Assembly: GCA_014529385.2 (NCBI GenBank)
Contig: CM043960.1
Location: forward strand, 35,885,396 to 35,949,395
Direction: 5' to 3'
Length of the DNA: 64,000 nucleotides
Source: Adiantum capillus-veneris
Lineage: Eukaryota; Streptophyta; Polypodiopsida; Polypodiales; Pteridaceae
Shown here: piece after piece, positions 1 to 10,732 of the stretch
Position numbering within the stretch: the first letter of the stretch is position 1
Layout: the number at the start of each line of letters is the position of its first letter
Notes under the pieces: model-generated
The model's database searches: none
What the model was told of the DNA's origin: nothing
What the model saw: only the letters and a program-made list of their open reading frames with translations
Made by a program: the position numbers and the translations under genes

Positions 1-293
1 CGATTGAAACTGCCAGATCTTGGAGGATTCACAATGCATTGTGTGTGAGTGTCTTGAAACCTGTTAAGGGTGATGTGCCTGATGAGCAACCCGAAGTGGA
101 AGAAAACGAGGAGATCCTTGTTCCTGAACAGATTTTGGCACATAACGATATAAAGAAAGGTAAAGTCCGAAGGCGGTTCTTGGTTAAGTTCAAGAACTTT
201 CGTGCATTTGATGCGAAGTGGATGGAGGAGGAGGACCTAGCAGATACTTCCTCGGATTGTGAAACTTTATCTCGATGTTTTGGTTTAGCATAG
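1..293 (+). pseudogene. Gypsy element A1: integrase C-terminus and chromodomain (partial, broken)
   Basis: This is the tail of a Ty3/gypsy polyprotein whose body lies left of the window. It encodes the integrase C-terminal junction (LKPVKGDVP), the acidic linker ending in EILVPEQILAH, and a chromodomain-like segment (RRRFLVKFKN, DAKWMEEEDLA). In related elements this domain targets integration to particular chromatin. Aligned with the intact copy in element B, a base is missing near position 22, shifting the frame just before the IHNA motif. The last residues also diverge from the usual YLEAFGLAP ending. It belongs to the same family as A2, A3 and A4 in this window. It is a decayed, nonfunctional end. 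Confidence 0.85.
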
Positions 294-809
294 TCTACTC
301 CAAACGGAACCTAGAAATTCAGCTTGGCCGAAGATTTGGTGCAGTGGATGCACAAGAGGGGAGTTACTCCGCTCCTTTGTCAACAGATGCCTTGATTTTG
401 ATACTAAAGTCACTGATGTTTCTTTGAGCTTCAGGGATACTGAGAGCTGACAGTATTCTGCTGGATGACTTTATGAAATGGAATTCCTGATTATGATACA
501 CTGATTTGTTCTTGACTTCTTTTGAGTGCAGGAACTGATAGACGAAATGACTGCAGCATTTTGGTCTACTTGATCTCGAATAGACATGGTTGCAATAGGG
601 GTTAGTCAATCGGACATTGATGAGGTCCCGATTGGGCCTAGATGTGATTGCTAGCTACATTGCTGATAAATCATGGTCTAAGATCCGTATGAATGTTGAA
701 TGTCATGTGATGTCCTGTGATGTCATGTGATGTGACTGTCGATTTGGTACATGTGCTAGATGTGTGTCCCTAGTACGTAGGTACTAACAGTCAGTGTTTG
801 CTAAGACGG
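294..809 (+). other. 3' untranslated region of element A1, left part
   Basis: Noncoding. It is similar in order and wording to the A2 3' region at 32218-32808 (for example the stretch with repeated TGATGTCATGTGATG words). It is cut at 809 by insertion of element E and resumes at 7950. Confidence 0.7.
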
Positions 810-1681
810 TGTTGGGCGCATTTCTGACACCCCGTTTTTTGTAAATTTGTATATACGGACATGACGCCCGATGTTAAAAGGGCGTGTGGGCTTTCTTATT
901 GTGGGTTTTTTAGCTTGCTTTAGCAAGCACATGTACATGCACTGCAAGTCGCTAGTCTAGTGATAGCTGTCGGGCTACTGTAAGTGCCCGTGAGTGAGTT
1001 TTTTGAAGTGAGCCTTGTATATAACTTAAACTCATGTACAAACTAAAAAAAGTTCAGCCAAAGATCAGAAATTTGCAGGTTTTAGCTCGTTCTGTCTCCT
1101 TGGTGCTCTTGGATGCAGTTTTTTGCCCCGACTAGCCTTCTGTACATGTAGTCGTGCTGGGACAGCTCTCTGTTCGCGTCAATTTTGCTCATGGGGGTGT
1201 ATGGAATCAATTTTAGTCATCTTCAACTTTCTCGCCAGTCATTTTTCAAGCTTTCTCTCAAGCTTTAAAGTGCCCCAATTGGAGTTGTGCTCATCAGGTT
1301 ACGGCTAGTTCTCTGCAGGGTTATGGCTATGGCAGCCTAGTGGCAAATTGTGTGTAGACAGATTCGGAGGGCATGTATCTATGAATTGTGGAATTGATAT
1401 TGAAGTTGTGGGTTTGTGATGTTTGATTGTGAAAGGAGAGGCTCTTGTCTTCATATGCATTGGTCGGCGTGTGCTGTAAATCCGTGCTTTGACAGGGTTT
1501 TGTTCCTATGTGACATAGTCTCTTGGGTGGGCGACGATTAGTAAATTCCCAAGGGTCTACTCCTATTGGACTTGTGGTGTTTCAAAAGGATTTTTCGAAG
1601 ATTTTGGTGTCTTATAGTTCTCTTTCAACGCTCTTGGGTGACATCGCTATAGAGGTGTTCCAGTTTACTTGTTTCCCAACA
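810..1681 (+). repeat. Element E 5' LTR
   Basis: 872-bp direct repeat of 7078-7949, TG...CA ends. It carries a perfect inverted repeat GCTTGC-TTTA-GCAAGC and a TATA-like TATATAA at 1018-1024, the same offset (208) as in the 3' copy. Confidence 0.9.
1018..1024 (+). promoter_or_regulatory. Putative TATA box in element E 5' LTR
   Basis: TATATAA within CCTTGTATATAACTT. It is preserved at the same LTR offset in the 3' LTR (7286-7292). It probably drives the element transcript; no transcript data are available here. Confidence 0.45.
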
Positions 1682-1687
1682 GTGTTT

Positions 1688-1705
1688 TGGTGCCCGCCAC
1701 CGAGG
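1688..1705 (+). other. Putative primer-binding site of element E
   Basis: TGGTGCCCGCCACCGAGG begins 6 nt after the LTR. TGG is the complement of a tRNA CCA end. It is not the initiator-Met type (TGGTATCAGAGC) used by element A2. The priming tRNA is not identified. Confidence 0.5.
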
Positions 1706-1745
1706 AATCGCTTCAAGTTACCTTCAATTTACAGGTTTTGAAGAC

Positions 1746-2381
1746 ATGGTGTTTAATTTTCCGGAGTTTAGTGGGAAATCAAATGAAAGTTCTAAAGGTT
1801 TCATTGAGAGAATTGAGTTTGCTTGCCTTCTTGCTGACAAGCAAGACCCAGCGTTGGTGCTACGAATCTTCTACTTCTGTTTGAAGGGAGATGCTAGGGA
1901 ATGGTTGGAAGGCTACGAAAAGGAGCTACAATCAGCCCAACCTCCTCAAGTCATGACTTATGAAATGGTAAGGCATGCTTTTCTTACACACTTTCAATTG
2001 GTGGAAGACCCACAAAAGGTATGGCAGTCTATTCAAGACTTAGTACAAGATGAAGGCCAAACCATAGAAGACTTTGTCAAGGCATTCAATGCGTTATGGG
2101 CAAAGTGGTGTACATCTTTGGGGGCTGAAATTCCTCCAGCCATGTTGAAGAAGGACAGGTTTCTTGCAAGCTTGAGGAGTAACCTACGCTTGAAGGTAGA
2201 GCTTAAGCAGCCAAGGACCTTTGAGGAGGCAGTTGAAATTGCAAAGAATAAAGAGTGGAAAGCAGAGCGTCTTCATCAACTTGGAATCAACGTGGAGCCA
2301 AAGCTTGAAGTGAAAGCGGTAGAGCAACTAAGGGTCTCATCAGGGAGCCAGGTTATGATCAACAAGCTTCTCATGATGTGA
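1746..2381 (+). CDS. Element E Gag (capsid region)
   Basis: A 211-residue frame from ATG 1746. It has the retrotransposon Gag capsid pattern: FPEFSGKSNES near the start, LKGDAREWLEGY, then a segment with F...HFQLVEDPQKVW, DEGQTIEDFVKAFNALW and RFLASLRSNLRLKVELKQP. The product would form the virus-like particle shell. It ends at a stop that overlaps the next frame by 4 nt. That next frame is open from about 2309, so the two were probably one gag frame separated by a single-base indel somewhere in 2309-2381. A programmed frameshift is possible but no slippery heptamer stands out. Confidence 0.8.
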   Translation: MVFNFPEFSGKSNESSKGFIERIEFACLLADKQDPALVLRIFYFCLKGDAREWLEGYEKELQSAQPPQVMTYEMVRHAFLTHFQLVEDPQKVWQSIQDLVQDEGQTIEDFVKAFNALWAKWCTSLGAEIPPAMLKKDRFLASLRSNLRLKVELKQPRTFEEAVEIAKNKEWKAERLHQLGINVEPKLEVKAVEQLRVSSGSQVMINKLLMM

Positions 2382-3760
2382 ATGCCTTTCGCAAGGAGAT
2401 GCAAGAGGTTGTAGGTCTTATGAAGAATCTTAGTGTGCATATGATGGGAGGTGGAAGAGGTCAAAGTTATGGATATGGACGTGGTTATGGAAGCAATGAG
2501 GGTTATACAGGTGGTAGAGGAAGAGGCATGGCTGGAAGAGGGGATATGTTTCAATGCTACAATTGTGGTGAATGGGGTCATAAAAGCCCTCAATGTGACA
2601 AGCCAAAGAGAATGGGTGGCGACATGTTTCCTCTTCCTCCACAAATTCCTTCTCGAACTCAAGATTATGGTATTGAGATTAAAGGGGAAGCAGGACCAAG
2701 TGGATTGACAGCAGAAGAGAAGGGCAAAACAAAAGTGGTAAGCATAATCCGTTTGGAGAAGAAAGAGGATGATTTGGGAGCTATGGTCATGCCTGTAGGT
2801 AAGAGGGTTACAAGAGATCATGACATGAGTGATGCAAGTCCCAACCATAAAAGAGGGAAACAGGTTGAAACAGGTACAGGTAAAGAGAAGAAGAAGAGAA
2901 AGCCCAGGAAACATTACAATGCATCCGACTTTCCTTTGGGAGAAGGGCAACCAAATTATAGTTTAAGGGCTGATTTGGTGGGTAGAAAGGCTGATGTTAC
3001 CTTTGGGCAACTCATGGAGATGTGTCCCAAGTTAAAGAGGCAATGGAAGCACGTAGTCAACCCCATGAAGAAGGAGCCTGCAAGGGGGTCAGTGAGAGTC
3101 TTGTCTTTGAATGAGCTACCTGATATATGTCCTACTATGGATGCATGGCATAAGAGGAAGTGCATTGGAGAGGCTTATATTGATGGAGGTGCACAGGTAT
3201 GTGTTATTACTCAAGCTTGTGTATCAAAGTTGGGACTCAACATGGTGAAGAATTCAGGTTTTCGCATAAAGCTTGCCAACCAATCAAGGGTGAGGTGCTT
3301 GGGAGTTGTAAAGGACTTGGAGGTGGATGTATTTGATGTTAAAGTGCTGGTCAATTGCCATGTTATGCCCGCGGGTATTGGTGCTTTCCCTCTCATCCTT
3401 GGAAGACCATGGTTACAGGCAACCAAAGCTATACAGGATTGGGGAAATGGTACTATCACTCTCTACAATAGAAGGGGTGATAAGAAGAGGTTTGACATGG
3501 CTAGCAAGCAATCTTTGGATGCTGATTTTGATGAGAAAAGTGATGAAGAAGAGTACTCAAGTGAAGAAGACAATGGGGATGAGGGTAGTGAAGTGGAAGA
3601 TAGCAGCGATAGTGATCTAGATGTTTCCTCCTTGTTTCTTGAAGAAGATCATGATGAGAAACAAAGATTTCCTGGCCTTATGGAGAATGAGGATATCTCT
3701 GGTCCTGATGAGCAAATTGAAGAGTTGATGCAACCCAAAGTTCAACCTAATGTCAAATAG
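2378..3760 (+). CDS. Element E Gag zinc knuckle and aspartic protease
   Basis: A 460-residue frame without a convincing start (the first codon is GTG), consistent with being a continuation of gag. In order it has a Gly/Arg-rich stretch (residues 25-55), a CCHC zinc knuckle CYNCGEWGHKSPQC (60-73), a basic region, an aspartic protease domain with YIDGGAQVCVIT (Asp269) and LILGRPWLQ, then a strongly acidic Ser/Glu/Asp tail (about 385-440). The protease motif is D-G-G, not the usual D-S/T-G. The frame stops with TAG at 3758, then runs open in the same frame until a second frame change near 3836 leads into pol. Confidence 0.8.
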   Translation: MNAFRKEMQEVVGLMKNLSVHMMGGGRGQSYGYGRGYGSNEGYTGGRGRGMAGRGDMFQCYNCGEWGHKSPQCDKPKRMGGDMFPLPPQIPSRTQDYGIEIKGEAGPSGLTAEEKGKTKVVSIIRLEKKEDDLGAMVMPVGKRVTRDHDMSDASPNHKRGKQVETGTGKEKKKRKPRKHYNASDFPLGEGQPNYSLRADLVGRKADVTFGQLMEMCPKLKRQWKHVVNPMKKEPARGSVRVLSLNELPDICPTMDAWHKRKCIGEAYIDGGAQVCVITQACVSKLGLNMVKNSGFRIKLANQSRVRCLGVVKDLEVDVFDVKVLVNCHVMPAGIGAFPLILGRPWLQATKAIQDWGNGTITLYNRRGDKKRFDMASKQSLDADFDEKSDEEEYSSEEDNGDEGSEVEDSSDSDLDVSSLFLEEDHDEKQRFPGLMENEDISGPDEQIEELMQPKVQPNVK

Positions 3761-6700
3761 GAGCTGATACAAGGTATGTTGTCTTCCGACTTGACTAGTC
3801 ATGAGAAGGGTGAGTACCTACATATGATACAACATTTCCCCATTTATTCATCACTTCTTATGAGGAAATTAGAGGCTTTAAGGGAGAGGAAATCCACATT
3901 CCAATCAAGGAAGGAGCTCAGCCCGTACGCCAAAAGCTAAGGAGAATGGGACAGGTACAACTTAATGCTTTAAAGGAAGAGGTAGACAAGCTTCTTGAAG
4001 CAGGTTTCATATGTCCTGTGAGCACTGCAGAATGGGTGAGTCCTGTTGTTGTTACACCCAAGAAGGATGGAAAGTGGAGGATATGTGTTGATTTTAAGCC
4101 TCTAAACGCAGCCATGAAGAGGGATCCATACCCTCTTCCTTTCATAGATGACATACTTGATTCTATTGCAGGGCATGAGAGGTATAGCGTATGTGACGGA
4201 TTCTCTGGATATTTTCAGCTCACCTTGGCTTTGGAAGATCGAAAGAAGACCACATTTATCATGCCATGGGGATGCTTTTGTTATTGTGTGCTTCCTTTTG
4301 GTCTTATGAATGGCTGTGCGTGGTATCAAAAGTGCGTCAACAAGGTGTTCTCTTCCTTTCTTGGCAAGTTTGTGAAGGATCTTATTGATGACTTTTGTGT
4401 TTATAGCTCTAGAAAGGATCATTGTGCAAAGCTTGGGATGGCATTGAAGCAATATGATGAAAGTGGAGGTCAACTCAACCCAAAGAAATGTCATCTTGCT
4501 CAAGTAAGAGTGAAGTTTTTGGGGCATATGATCTCAGAGAATGGGATTGAAGCGGATCCTGACAAAGTGAAGGCTTTGGTGCTCCTCCCATCACCTAAAG
4601 ATACAAAGCAACTTTCTACTTTTATTCAAAAGGTGAAGTATATGGCAAGGTTCATTCCTTTGTCCTCTCAACTTCTTTATCCTCTACAACAAGTAGCAAG
4701 GTTGGATCCTCTACAATGGACAAATGAATGTGAAGAGGCTTTTCAAGGTATCAAAGAGGCTCTTGGCTCTCTTCGTGCTATGCAAGCTCCTAATTGGGAT
4801 AAGGAGTTTTATGTGAATCCATCAGTAGGTGAGGATGCTATTGGAGCTATGCTTCTTCAACGAGGTAACAATTCCTACTACATGAAGCCTATCTATTGTG
4901 CTAGCAGGGTGAAGCTAGAGGTGGAGAGAGGCTATACTGAGGTGGAGCTCATTATGGTGAGTGTGATTTATGCATGTAGAAGGTTTAGGCACTACCTTCT
5001 CCCTAAACCATTCACATTCCTCACTAGCTACACTCTTCTACCTCAATTGGTGAATAGCCCTACTTTGTCAAAGAGGCTCATGAAGTGGATTGTGGAGCTA
5101 CAGGAATTCCAATTCTCTTTTCTTGTTGAGGAGAGTACAAGGGCTACATTGGCTGATTTGCTTACCTATAAGGAAAGCCCTCTTCTTCTTAAGGAGGATG
5201 GAGTGAAGAAGCAACACATGGAAGCTCCTGACATAGACAATGCCTATCTATTGTTTTTTGATGGCTCTTACAGGAAAGCGCATGGTGAAGCTTCAGGAGG
5301 TGTGGTAGTTTATGATCCTCAAGGTGCTTTTGTAACTAAAAGGATTTTGAAGCTTACAACACAAAGCAACAATGAAGCTGAGTATGCTAATTTGGAGAAA
5401 GGTCTCAACCTTTGCCTTGAGCTTGGCATCCGTCGTGTGAGGGTAAGAGGTGATGCTCTCTTGGTGGTGAAGCAAGTACTTGGGGTGTGGCAAAGTAAGA
5501 ATCCAAGGCTGAAAAATATGTGTTTTCAAGTGAAGAATCTGCTTAAGCATTTTGAAGCTTGGAGTTTAAGGCATGTGGACAGGTCTCAAAATGAAGAAGC
5601 ACATGGTGCAACGCAAGCTTCAATTGGGCAATTGTATGTGATAAGGGCTGATTCTCCTCTTTATTTGCGAAGGGAAGCTTTAGAGAGGGAGGAAGAGTTT
5701 CTACAAACAGGTATGGTTCCATCAGAGTTGGAAAAGCCAAAAAAGTACGCCTTCTTACGTCGTGCCAAAAGGTATGTGCTACTTGGTGATGCCTTGTATA
5801 TGAAGGGGGCTGATCTTGTGATGAGAAAAGTGCCTTGGAAAGAGGAAATTTACAAAATTTTAGAGGAGAATCATGAGGGTTCTTGTGGTGGTCACTTTGC
5901 TGCAAAGATCACTTTGCATAAAGTCTTGCAGGAGGGTTATGTGTCGCCAAGTGTTCAACGTGATGTTCATCATTGGTGCAAGTCTTGTAAAGAGTGTCAA
6001 AGCATGGCAAATAGGGTTCTCAAATCAGAAATTAGAGGCACCATTGTGGCTTATGATGTGTTTGAGAAGTGGGGTATTGATGCAATAGGTCCTCTACCTA
6101 TGACAGCTAGAGGCAAATGTTACATACTTACTGCTGTTGACTATCTATCCAGGTGGACCGAAGCCAAAGCTGTTAAGCACATCACGAGTAAAGATGTTTC
6201 CTTATTTATATATGAAGATATTTGCTGCAAATTTGGCATGCCATTGGAGTTACTTTCTGATAAGGGTCCAGGTTTCAGGGGAGAGTTGGTGGATTATCTA
6301 TGTGAAAAGCTTCATGTGCATCGCAGGTTTACTACTCTATATTATCCCCAATGCAATGGCATGAATGAAAGGTTTAATGGAGAGCTCATAAGGATGCTTA
6401 CAAAGATGACAAGAAACAATGTGAAGACTTGGGATTTAGAGCTACCTTGTGCTCTATGGGCTTATAGGACTGCCATCAAATCAGGTACTGGTTTTTCTCC
6501 CTTCCATCTAGTTTTTGGCAAAGAGGCTTTACTTTTTATTGAGGTGGAGATACCATCCTTGAAGATGATGCTAAAGCTTGAAGAAGAGCCCAAGGATGCA
6601 TTCAAGGAAAGACTTTTATATTTGCAATGTGTACAATTGGATAGGGTGTTAGCTTTTGAGCATTATGAGCAGGTCTTGAAGAAGAGTCAAGCAAAGGCAA

Positions 6701-7050
6701 ATGAGAAGGTAAAGAACAAGGACATCAAGAAGGGTGACATGGTGCTTCGTTACAATAGTAAGCTTGATAGCACTTTTCAAAAGAAATTTCAAATCAAGTG
6801 GCAAGGTCCTTTCTTGGTCTTAAACAGGTTTCCGAATGGCACATATCAACTTGCTGACTTGGATGGTACCCCGCATAAAGCACGTGTGAATGGCTACAGG
6901 TTGAAGAAGTATATTGCAAGGTTGATGACTGTGATTGAGGATGAGCCTTCTTTTGAAGAATTTGCTGATCATGTGGTTAATGATGAAGATGAGTTGAAGA
7001 CTCCCTCATGTGGTTTAAAGGATCTCTTTTGTGCTGCTGATCATGAATGA
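3761..7050 (+). CDS. Element E Pol: RT, dual RNase H, integrase
   Basis: The main open frame is 3946-7050 (1034 residues). Pol-like sequence (LITSYEEIRGF-type) extends upstream to 3761 across a frame change near 3836. The reverse transcriptase catalytic pair is in LIDDFCVYS (Asp148/149). The first RNase H has Asn291 in YVNPS where a catalytic Asp is expected, and looks inactive. A second, plant-type RNase H follows, with Asp439 (FFDGSY), Glu479 (NNEAEY) and Asp503 (RGDALLVV), but His553 (NEEAHGAT) where Asp is usual. Integrase has its CxxC zinc region and Asp712, Asp772 and Glu808, giving D-D-35-E. No chromodomain follows. This layout is the Tat-type arrangement. Confidence 0.85.
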
Positions 7051-7077
7051 TCTAGCAGCCTGGGGTGTGGCAAACTA

Positions 7078-7949
7078 TGTTGGGCGCATTTCTGACACCC
7101 CGTTTTTTGTAAATTTGTACATACGGACATGACGCCCGATGTCAAAAGGGCGTGTGGGCTTTCTTTTTGTGGGTTTTTTAGCTTGCTTTAGCAAGCACAT
7201 GTACATGCACTGCAAGTCGCTATTCTAGTGATAGCTGTCGGGCTACTGTAAGTGCCCGTGAGTGAGTTTTTTGAAGTGAGCCTTGTATATAACTTAAACT
7301 CATGTACAAACTAAAAAAGGTTCAGCCAAAGATCAGAAATTTACAGGTTTTAGCTCGTTCTGTCTCCTTGGTGCTCTTGGATGCAGTTTTTTGCCCCGAC
7401 TAGCCTTCTGTACATGTAGTCGTGCTGGGACAGCTCTCTGTTCGCGTCAATTTTGCTCATGGGGGCGTATGGAATCAATTTTAGTCATCTTCAGCTTTCT
7501 CGCCAGTCATGTTTCAAGCTTTCTCTCAAGCTTTAAAGTGCCCCAATTGGAGTTGTGCTCATCAGGTTACGACTAGTTCTCTGTAGGGTTATGGCTATGG
7601 CAGCCTAGTGGCAAATTGTGTGTAGATAGATTCGGAGGGCATGTATCTATGAATTGTGGAATTGATGTTGAAGTTGTGGGTTTGTGATGTTTGCTTGTGA
7701 AAGGAGAGGCTCTTGTCTTCATATGCATTGGTCGGCGTGTGCTGTAAATCCGTGCTTTGACAGGGTTTTGCTTCTATGTGACATAGTCTCTTGGGTGGGC
7801 GACGGCTAGTAAATTCCCAAGGGTCTAGGGTTTAGGGTCTTGTGGTGTTTCAAAAGGATTTTGCGAAGATTTTGGTGTCTTGTAGTTCTCTTTCAACGCT
7901 CTTGGGTGACATCGCTATAGAGGTGTTCCAGTTTGCTTGTTTCCCAACA
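7078..7949 (+). repeat. Element E 3' LTR
   Basis: 872 bp, the same length as the 5' LTR. Differences are scattered, plus a cluster near 7828-7838 that reads CTAGGGTTTAGGG in place of CTACTCCTATTGG. TATA-like TATATAA is at 7286-7292. Confidence 0.9.
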
Positions 7950-8019
7950 ACGGTTTATGGCTTTTGTCAGTTTTGCAGGTGTAATTGCGGTCGATTACAA
8001 TGCTTCCAAGAGGGGGGTA
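7950..8019 (+). other. A1 3' untranslated region, right part, with dyad and polypurine tract
   Basis: Continuation of A1 after element E. The dyad GTAATTG-CGGT-CGATTAC is at 7981-7998 (one T-G wobble), and the purine tract AAGAGGGGGG at 8008-8017 sits just before the LTR. Confidence 0.7.
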
Positions 8020-8573
8020 TGTCACAAAGTGATGATGTGGCGGACAACAGAAACCCTAATTTTTGCTAGAAACCCTAAAATTCTTGCAAACCCTAATTTA
8101 TGCCAAAAACCCTAATTTTCGAAAATCGCAGAGCTATAATTTTTTTTTATAAATTTTTTTTGAGCGACGCAAATCTCAGCTTTTTGCTATGATTTGGGAG
8201 AAAGAGAGAAAAAGAGAACTTGCTTTTTACTGACTTTCATTGAGAGAGAGAGAGAATCTGCTTTTGCTTTCAAGCTTTTGGGGCTCTGCTTTTGGGCATC
8301 CCTTGTAATCTTTAAATTAGTGGTGAGGGCCTTACTTCTCAGAGCATCTGGACGCAAAGTCTGAGAGTGAAACCCTAACCGCTCTCTTGTACTTTGATGG
8401 TTGATTAATACAAAAAGAAATACCGAAAGGGGCCCAGTCTTTGGGGCCAATATCTCTAGGCACGGAACTCCGCCGGGCCAGTGCAAAATCTATTGTGATC
8501 TGTGAATTGTTTGAAGTGGTTATTTGGTGCTGTCGTGATTGATTCTTGACTTGGAGTGTCCAAGTCTGTTACA
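8020..8573 (+). repeat. Element A1 3' LTR
   Basis: TGTCAC start after the polypurine tract, GTTACA end. Its second half matches A2, including the shared block GAAATACCGAAAGGGG at about 8418-8433. It carries four AAACCCTA-type words between 8049 and 8120. The left partner LTR lies outside the window. Confidence 0.8.
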
Positions 8574-8599
8574 CTATCTGCCAATTTTCACCTTTTGAG

Positions 8600-9380
8600 A
8601 CATTACTTTTGCAGAATAGATTGAGAAGTACACTGTAGGCCTACCTTTTTCACTAGGAGACGAATGTATAGGAAAAGCGGTCTCAAATATGCGACAACTT
8701 ATGTCACATGCAAGAGTGAGCTATCTCATTATGAAGAGAGAAATCCAAATCCTGGCTCCTCTACCCAAGATACCCCACAACCTAGAGTAGGTACAATTTC
8801 CAACACTCCTATTGGAAGGCTCACTTCTGAAGAGATGGCACAGTACTGATCATACGGAAGGTGTTACAAATGTGGCCTTCACGGTCACATTACTTGGGAT
8901 TGCCCAGAAAACCCCAATAACAAAAGACCCTCTACGTATGAAAGCACAAGAAATAGGAAGTCTCGACCTTCAAGTGGATTGATTTCTGACTTGATAGGTG
9001 TTCTTCCCGTTTATGCATCCAATGAACCATGCAGAGCGATGGGGAAAGTTAAAGATGAAGATGCCCTTATCCTCTTTGACTCAAGATTTGCAAAATTTTA
9101 TCTCCCCGGAGTTAGCTGCAAGATTAGGTATGAAGAATATGCCAAGGGGGCATAAATTGAAGCACAAATGGCTAATGGAACCTATACATCATAGACATTG
9201 CTGATTGGATCACTTCGATTACAAGTGCAAACATTTACAAATATAGTTAACTTCTTACTTATGGATTTGGGAGGATGTGATGTTTTATTGGGCATGCCAT
9301 GGTTTTACAAATACCATGGCCGATTTGACGCCAGAGAACGAACTATCCAATTGAGGTACAAGAACAAGGAATTGGTGTGA
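8600..9380 (+). pseudogene. Element F: gypsy gag C-terminus and protease remnant
   Basis: Broken Ty3/gypsy coding sequence in shifting frames. It includes an intact CCHC knuckle CYKCGLHGHITWDC at about 8873-8914. A protease region follows: LILFDSRF..., PGVSCK in one frame and SPELAARLGMK in another, then LLMDLGGCDVLLGMPWF and a short tail. The active-site region reads D-S-R instead of D-S/T-G. Several frame changes and an early stop at 8847 show decay. No reverse transcriptase or integrase follows, so the rest of pol was deleted or never present. Confidence 0.7.
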
Positions 9381-10307
9381 AACTTCTGAAATCAAGCTAC
9401 TTAAGGAGCGACAACAAATTAAAAGAAAGAACTATGAATTTAAATTAGAATGAACTTGGAATTTGGTTGTATGAATTTATGATTAATAAAGATTAAGATT
9501 ATGATCTTGGAAGTGAATAACATTCAAGCAAGATAGAGTGTTCTTCTATAGACATTGGCTAAGATCTTGGGGGTGTGATCGACATCCAAGCAGGATCCAA
9601 TCCTTTTATAGGCGTTGGCTAAGATACCGGTCTAAGACAGTTTTTCAGACGCACTCGAGGTGTCTGTAGCTAGCTTTTATGTGTGCACGGCCATCATGAT
9701 TATTTGTGAGATTTTAAGTTGCACGAATGTTAGAAGTCTGAACATTTTTGTATTCTGTAATCAAGGACGATTGCTTCTATTTTAGAAGGCGGTATGTGAC
9801 GGGTTCTAGGGCTAGTGTTTCTGCATCAAGGTCATAGACGCATCTGATCCATGCGTTCGTTTTGCCAGTCACAAATTCACTCTCCCAAGGAACGTGGTAC
9901 ATGCTAATCTCTTGGTCAAAGCCAAAGTCTTCCGTGTCGTGAATAGTTCTCTCTATGTGGTATTTGCATCCATGATCATCTGTGTGGCAGTAAGACATCT
10001 ACTTGACCTTCGGGTCGAGGGACTAACTTGAGTGTGTTTTGCAGACTTTGGTCCAGGGGCCTAAACCCTAGAGAAAGTATAAGCTATTTCGCAGGTGTAA
10101 TCCTTTGGTCAAAGCGAGTCTTCTATGTTGTGACTAGTTCTCTCTATGTGGTATTTGCATCCATGATCATCTACGTGGCACGAAGACATCTAATTGACAT
10201 ACGGGTCGAGGGACTAACTTGATTGTGTGTTGCAGATTTCGGTCAGAAAAGGTAAGCTGTTTCGTAGGTGTGATCAAGGACGATTACTTTTCTTTAAGAG
10301 AGGGGTA
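9381..10307 (+). repeat. Noncoding gypsy 3' region with a diverged ~130-bp duplication
   Basis: No coding sequence is recognised. Two dyad-plus-polypurine units typical of gypsy 3' ends occur: dyad 9757-9774 with purines to 9792, then TATGTGAC; and dyad 10270-10287 with purines to 10305. The segment 9923-10052 is repeated in diverged form at about 10107-10240 (shared words TTCTCTCTATGTGGTATTTG and CGGGTCGAGGGACTAACTTG). Probably a rearranged 3' untranslated region. Confidence 0.55.
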
Positions 10308-10727
10308 TGTGACAAGTTGATGACGTGGAGACCATACGGATCCCCGCAGTTTACGTTGGCACCACCCTACGAAATTTTCGCGATTTGCGTTGCTGTTGCT
10401 GACCTGGCACTGTTGTACGGATTTTTGCTTTTTGCGCCACTAATTTGGGCAGTTTTAGTGTCAGCTTTTTGGTGCAAGTGTTCTTAGTGCTTTTGGATAT
10501 GATGCTTTTGGGGCTCTGATTCTGGCCATCCCTTGTACTCTTAATAAGTGCCCTATGGGCTAGTCTTCAAGGCATCTGGACGTAGAGCTTGAAGAGCTGG
10601 TTCCATCGGGAGTTGTACCCACTTGAATTAATAATAAAGAAATACGAAAGAGGCGCCAGTCTTTGGGGCCAACGCGTCTTGGCTCATAACTCCGCCGCGC
10701 CGTGTCGTCTCTCTCAGATATGAAGTG
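10308..10727 (+). repeat. LTR-like block of an A-related family
   Basis: Starts TGTGACAAG directly after a polypurine tract. It carries the A-type sequence (GGGGCTCTGATTCTGG, CATCTGGACG) and the shared block GAAATACGAAAGAGGCGCC at about 10641-10659, followed by the CTCTCTC run that ends many of these LTRs. It abuts the 3' boundary of the oppositely oriented element A4. Confidence 0.6.
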
Positions 10728-10732
10728 TGACA

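Larger units (their letters stand above)
810..7949 (+). mobile_element. Element E: Tat-like Ty3/gypsy LTR retrotransposon
   Basis: A 7.14-kb element bounded by two 872-bp LTRs that start TGTTGGG and end CCAACA. A 4-bp duplication ACGG flanks it at 806-809 and 7950-7953. It was inserted into the 3' untranslated region of A1: the sequence CTAAGAC before it and TTTATGG after it are adjacent in the A2 copy near 32733. The LTRs differ at about 30 positions by eye (around 3 percent), so the insertion is not recent. Internal order is gag, zinc knuckle plus protease, reverse transcriptase, degenerate RNase H, second RNase H, integrase. There is no chromodomain, which fits the Tat lineage. Confidence 0.9.

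Noticed and set aside
8049-8120. Interstitial telomere repeat
   Set aside because: The AAACCCTA words are separated by 10-20 unrelated bases and lie inside an LTR; not a tandem telomeric array.
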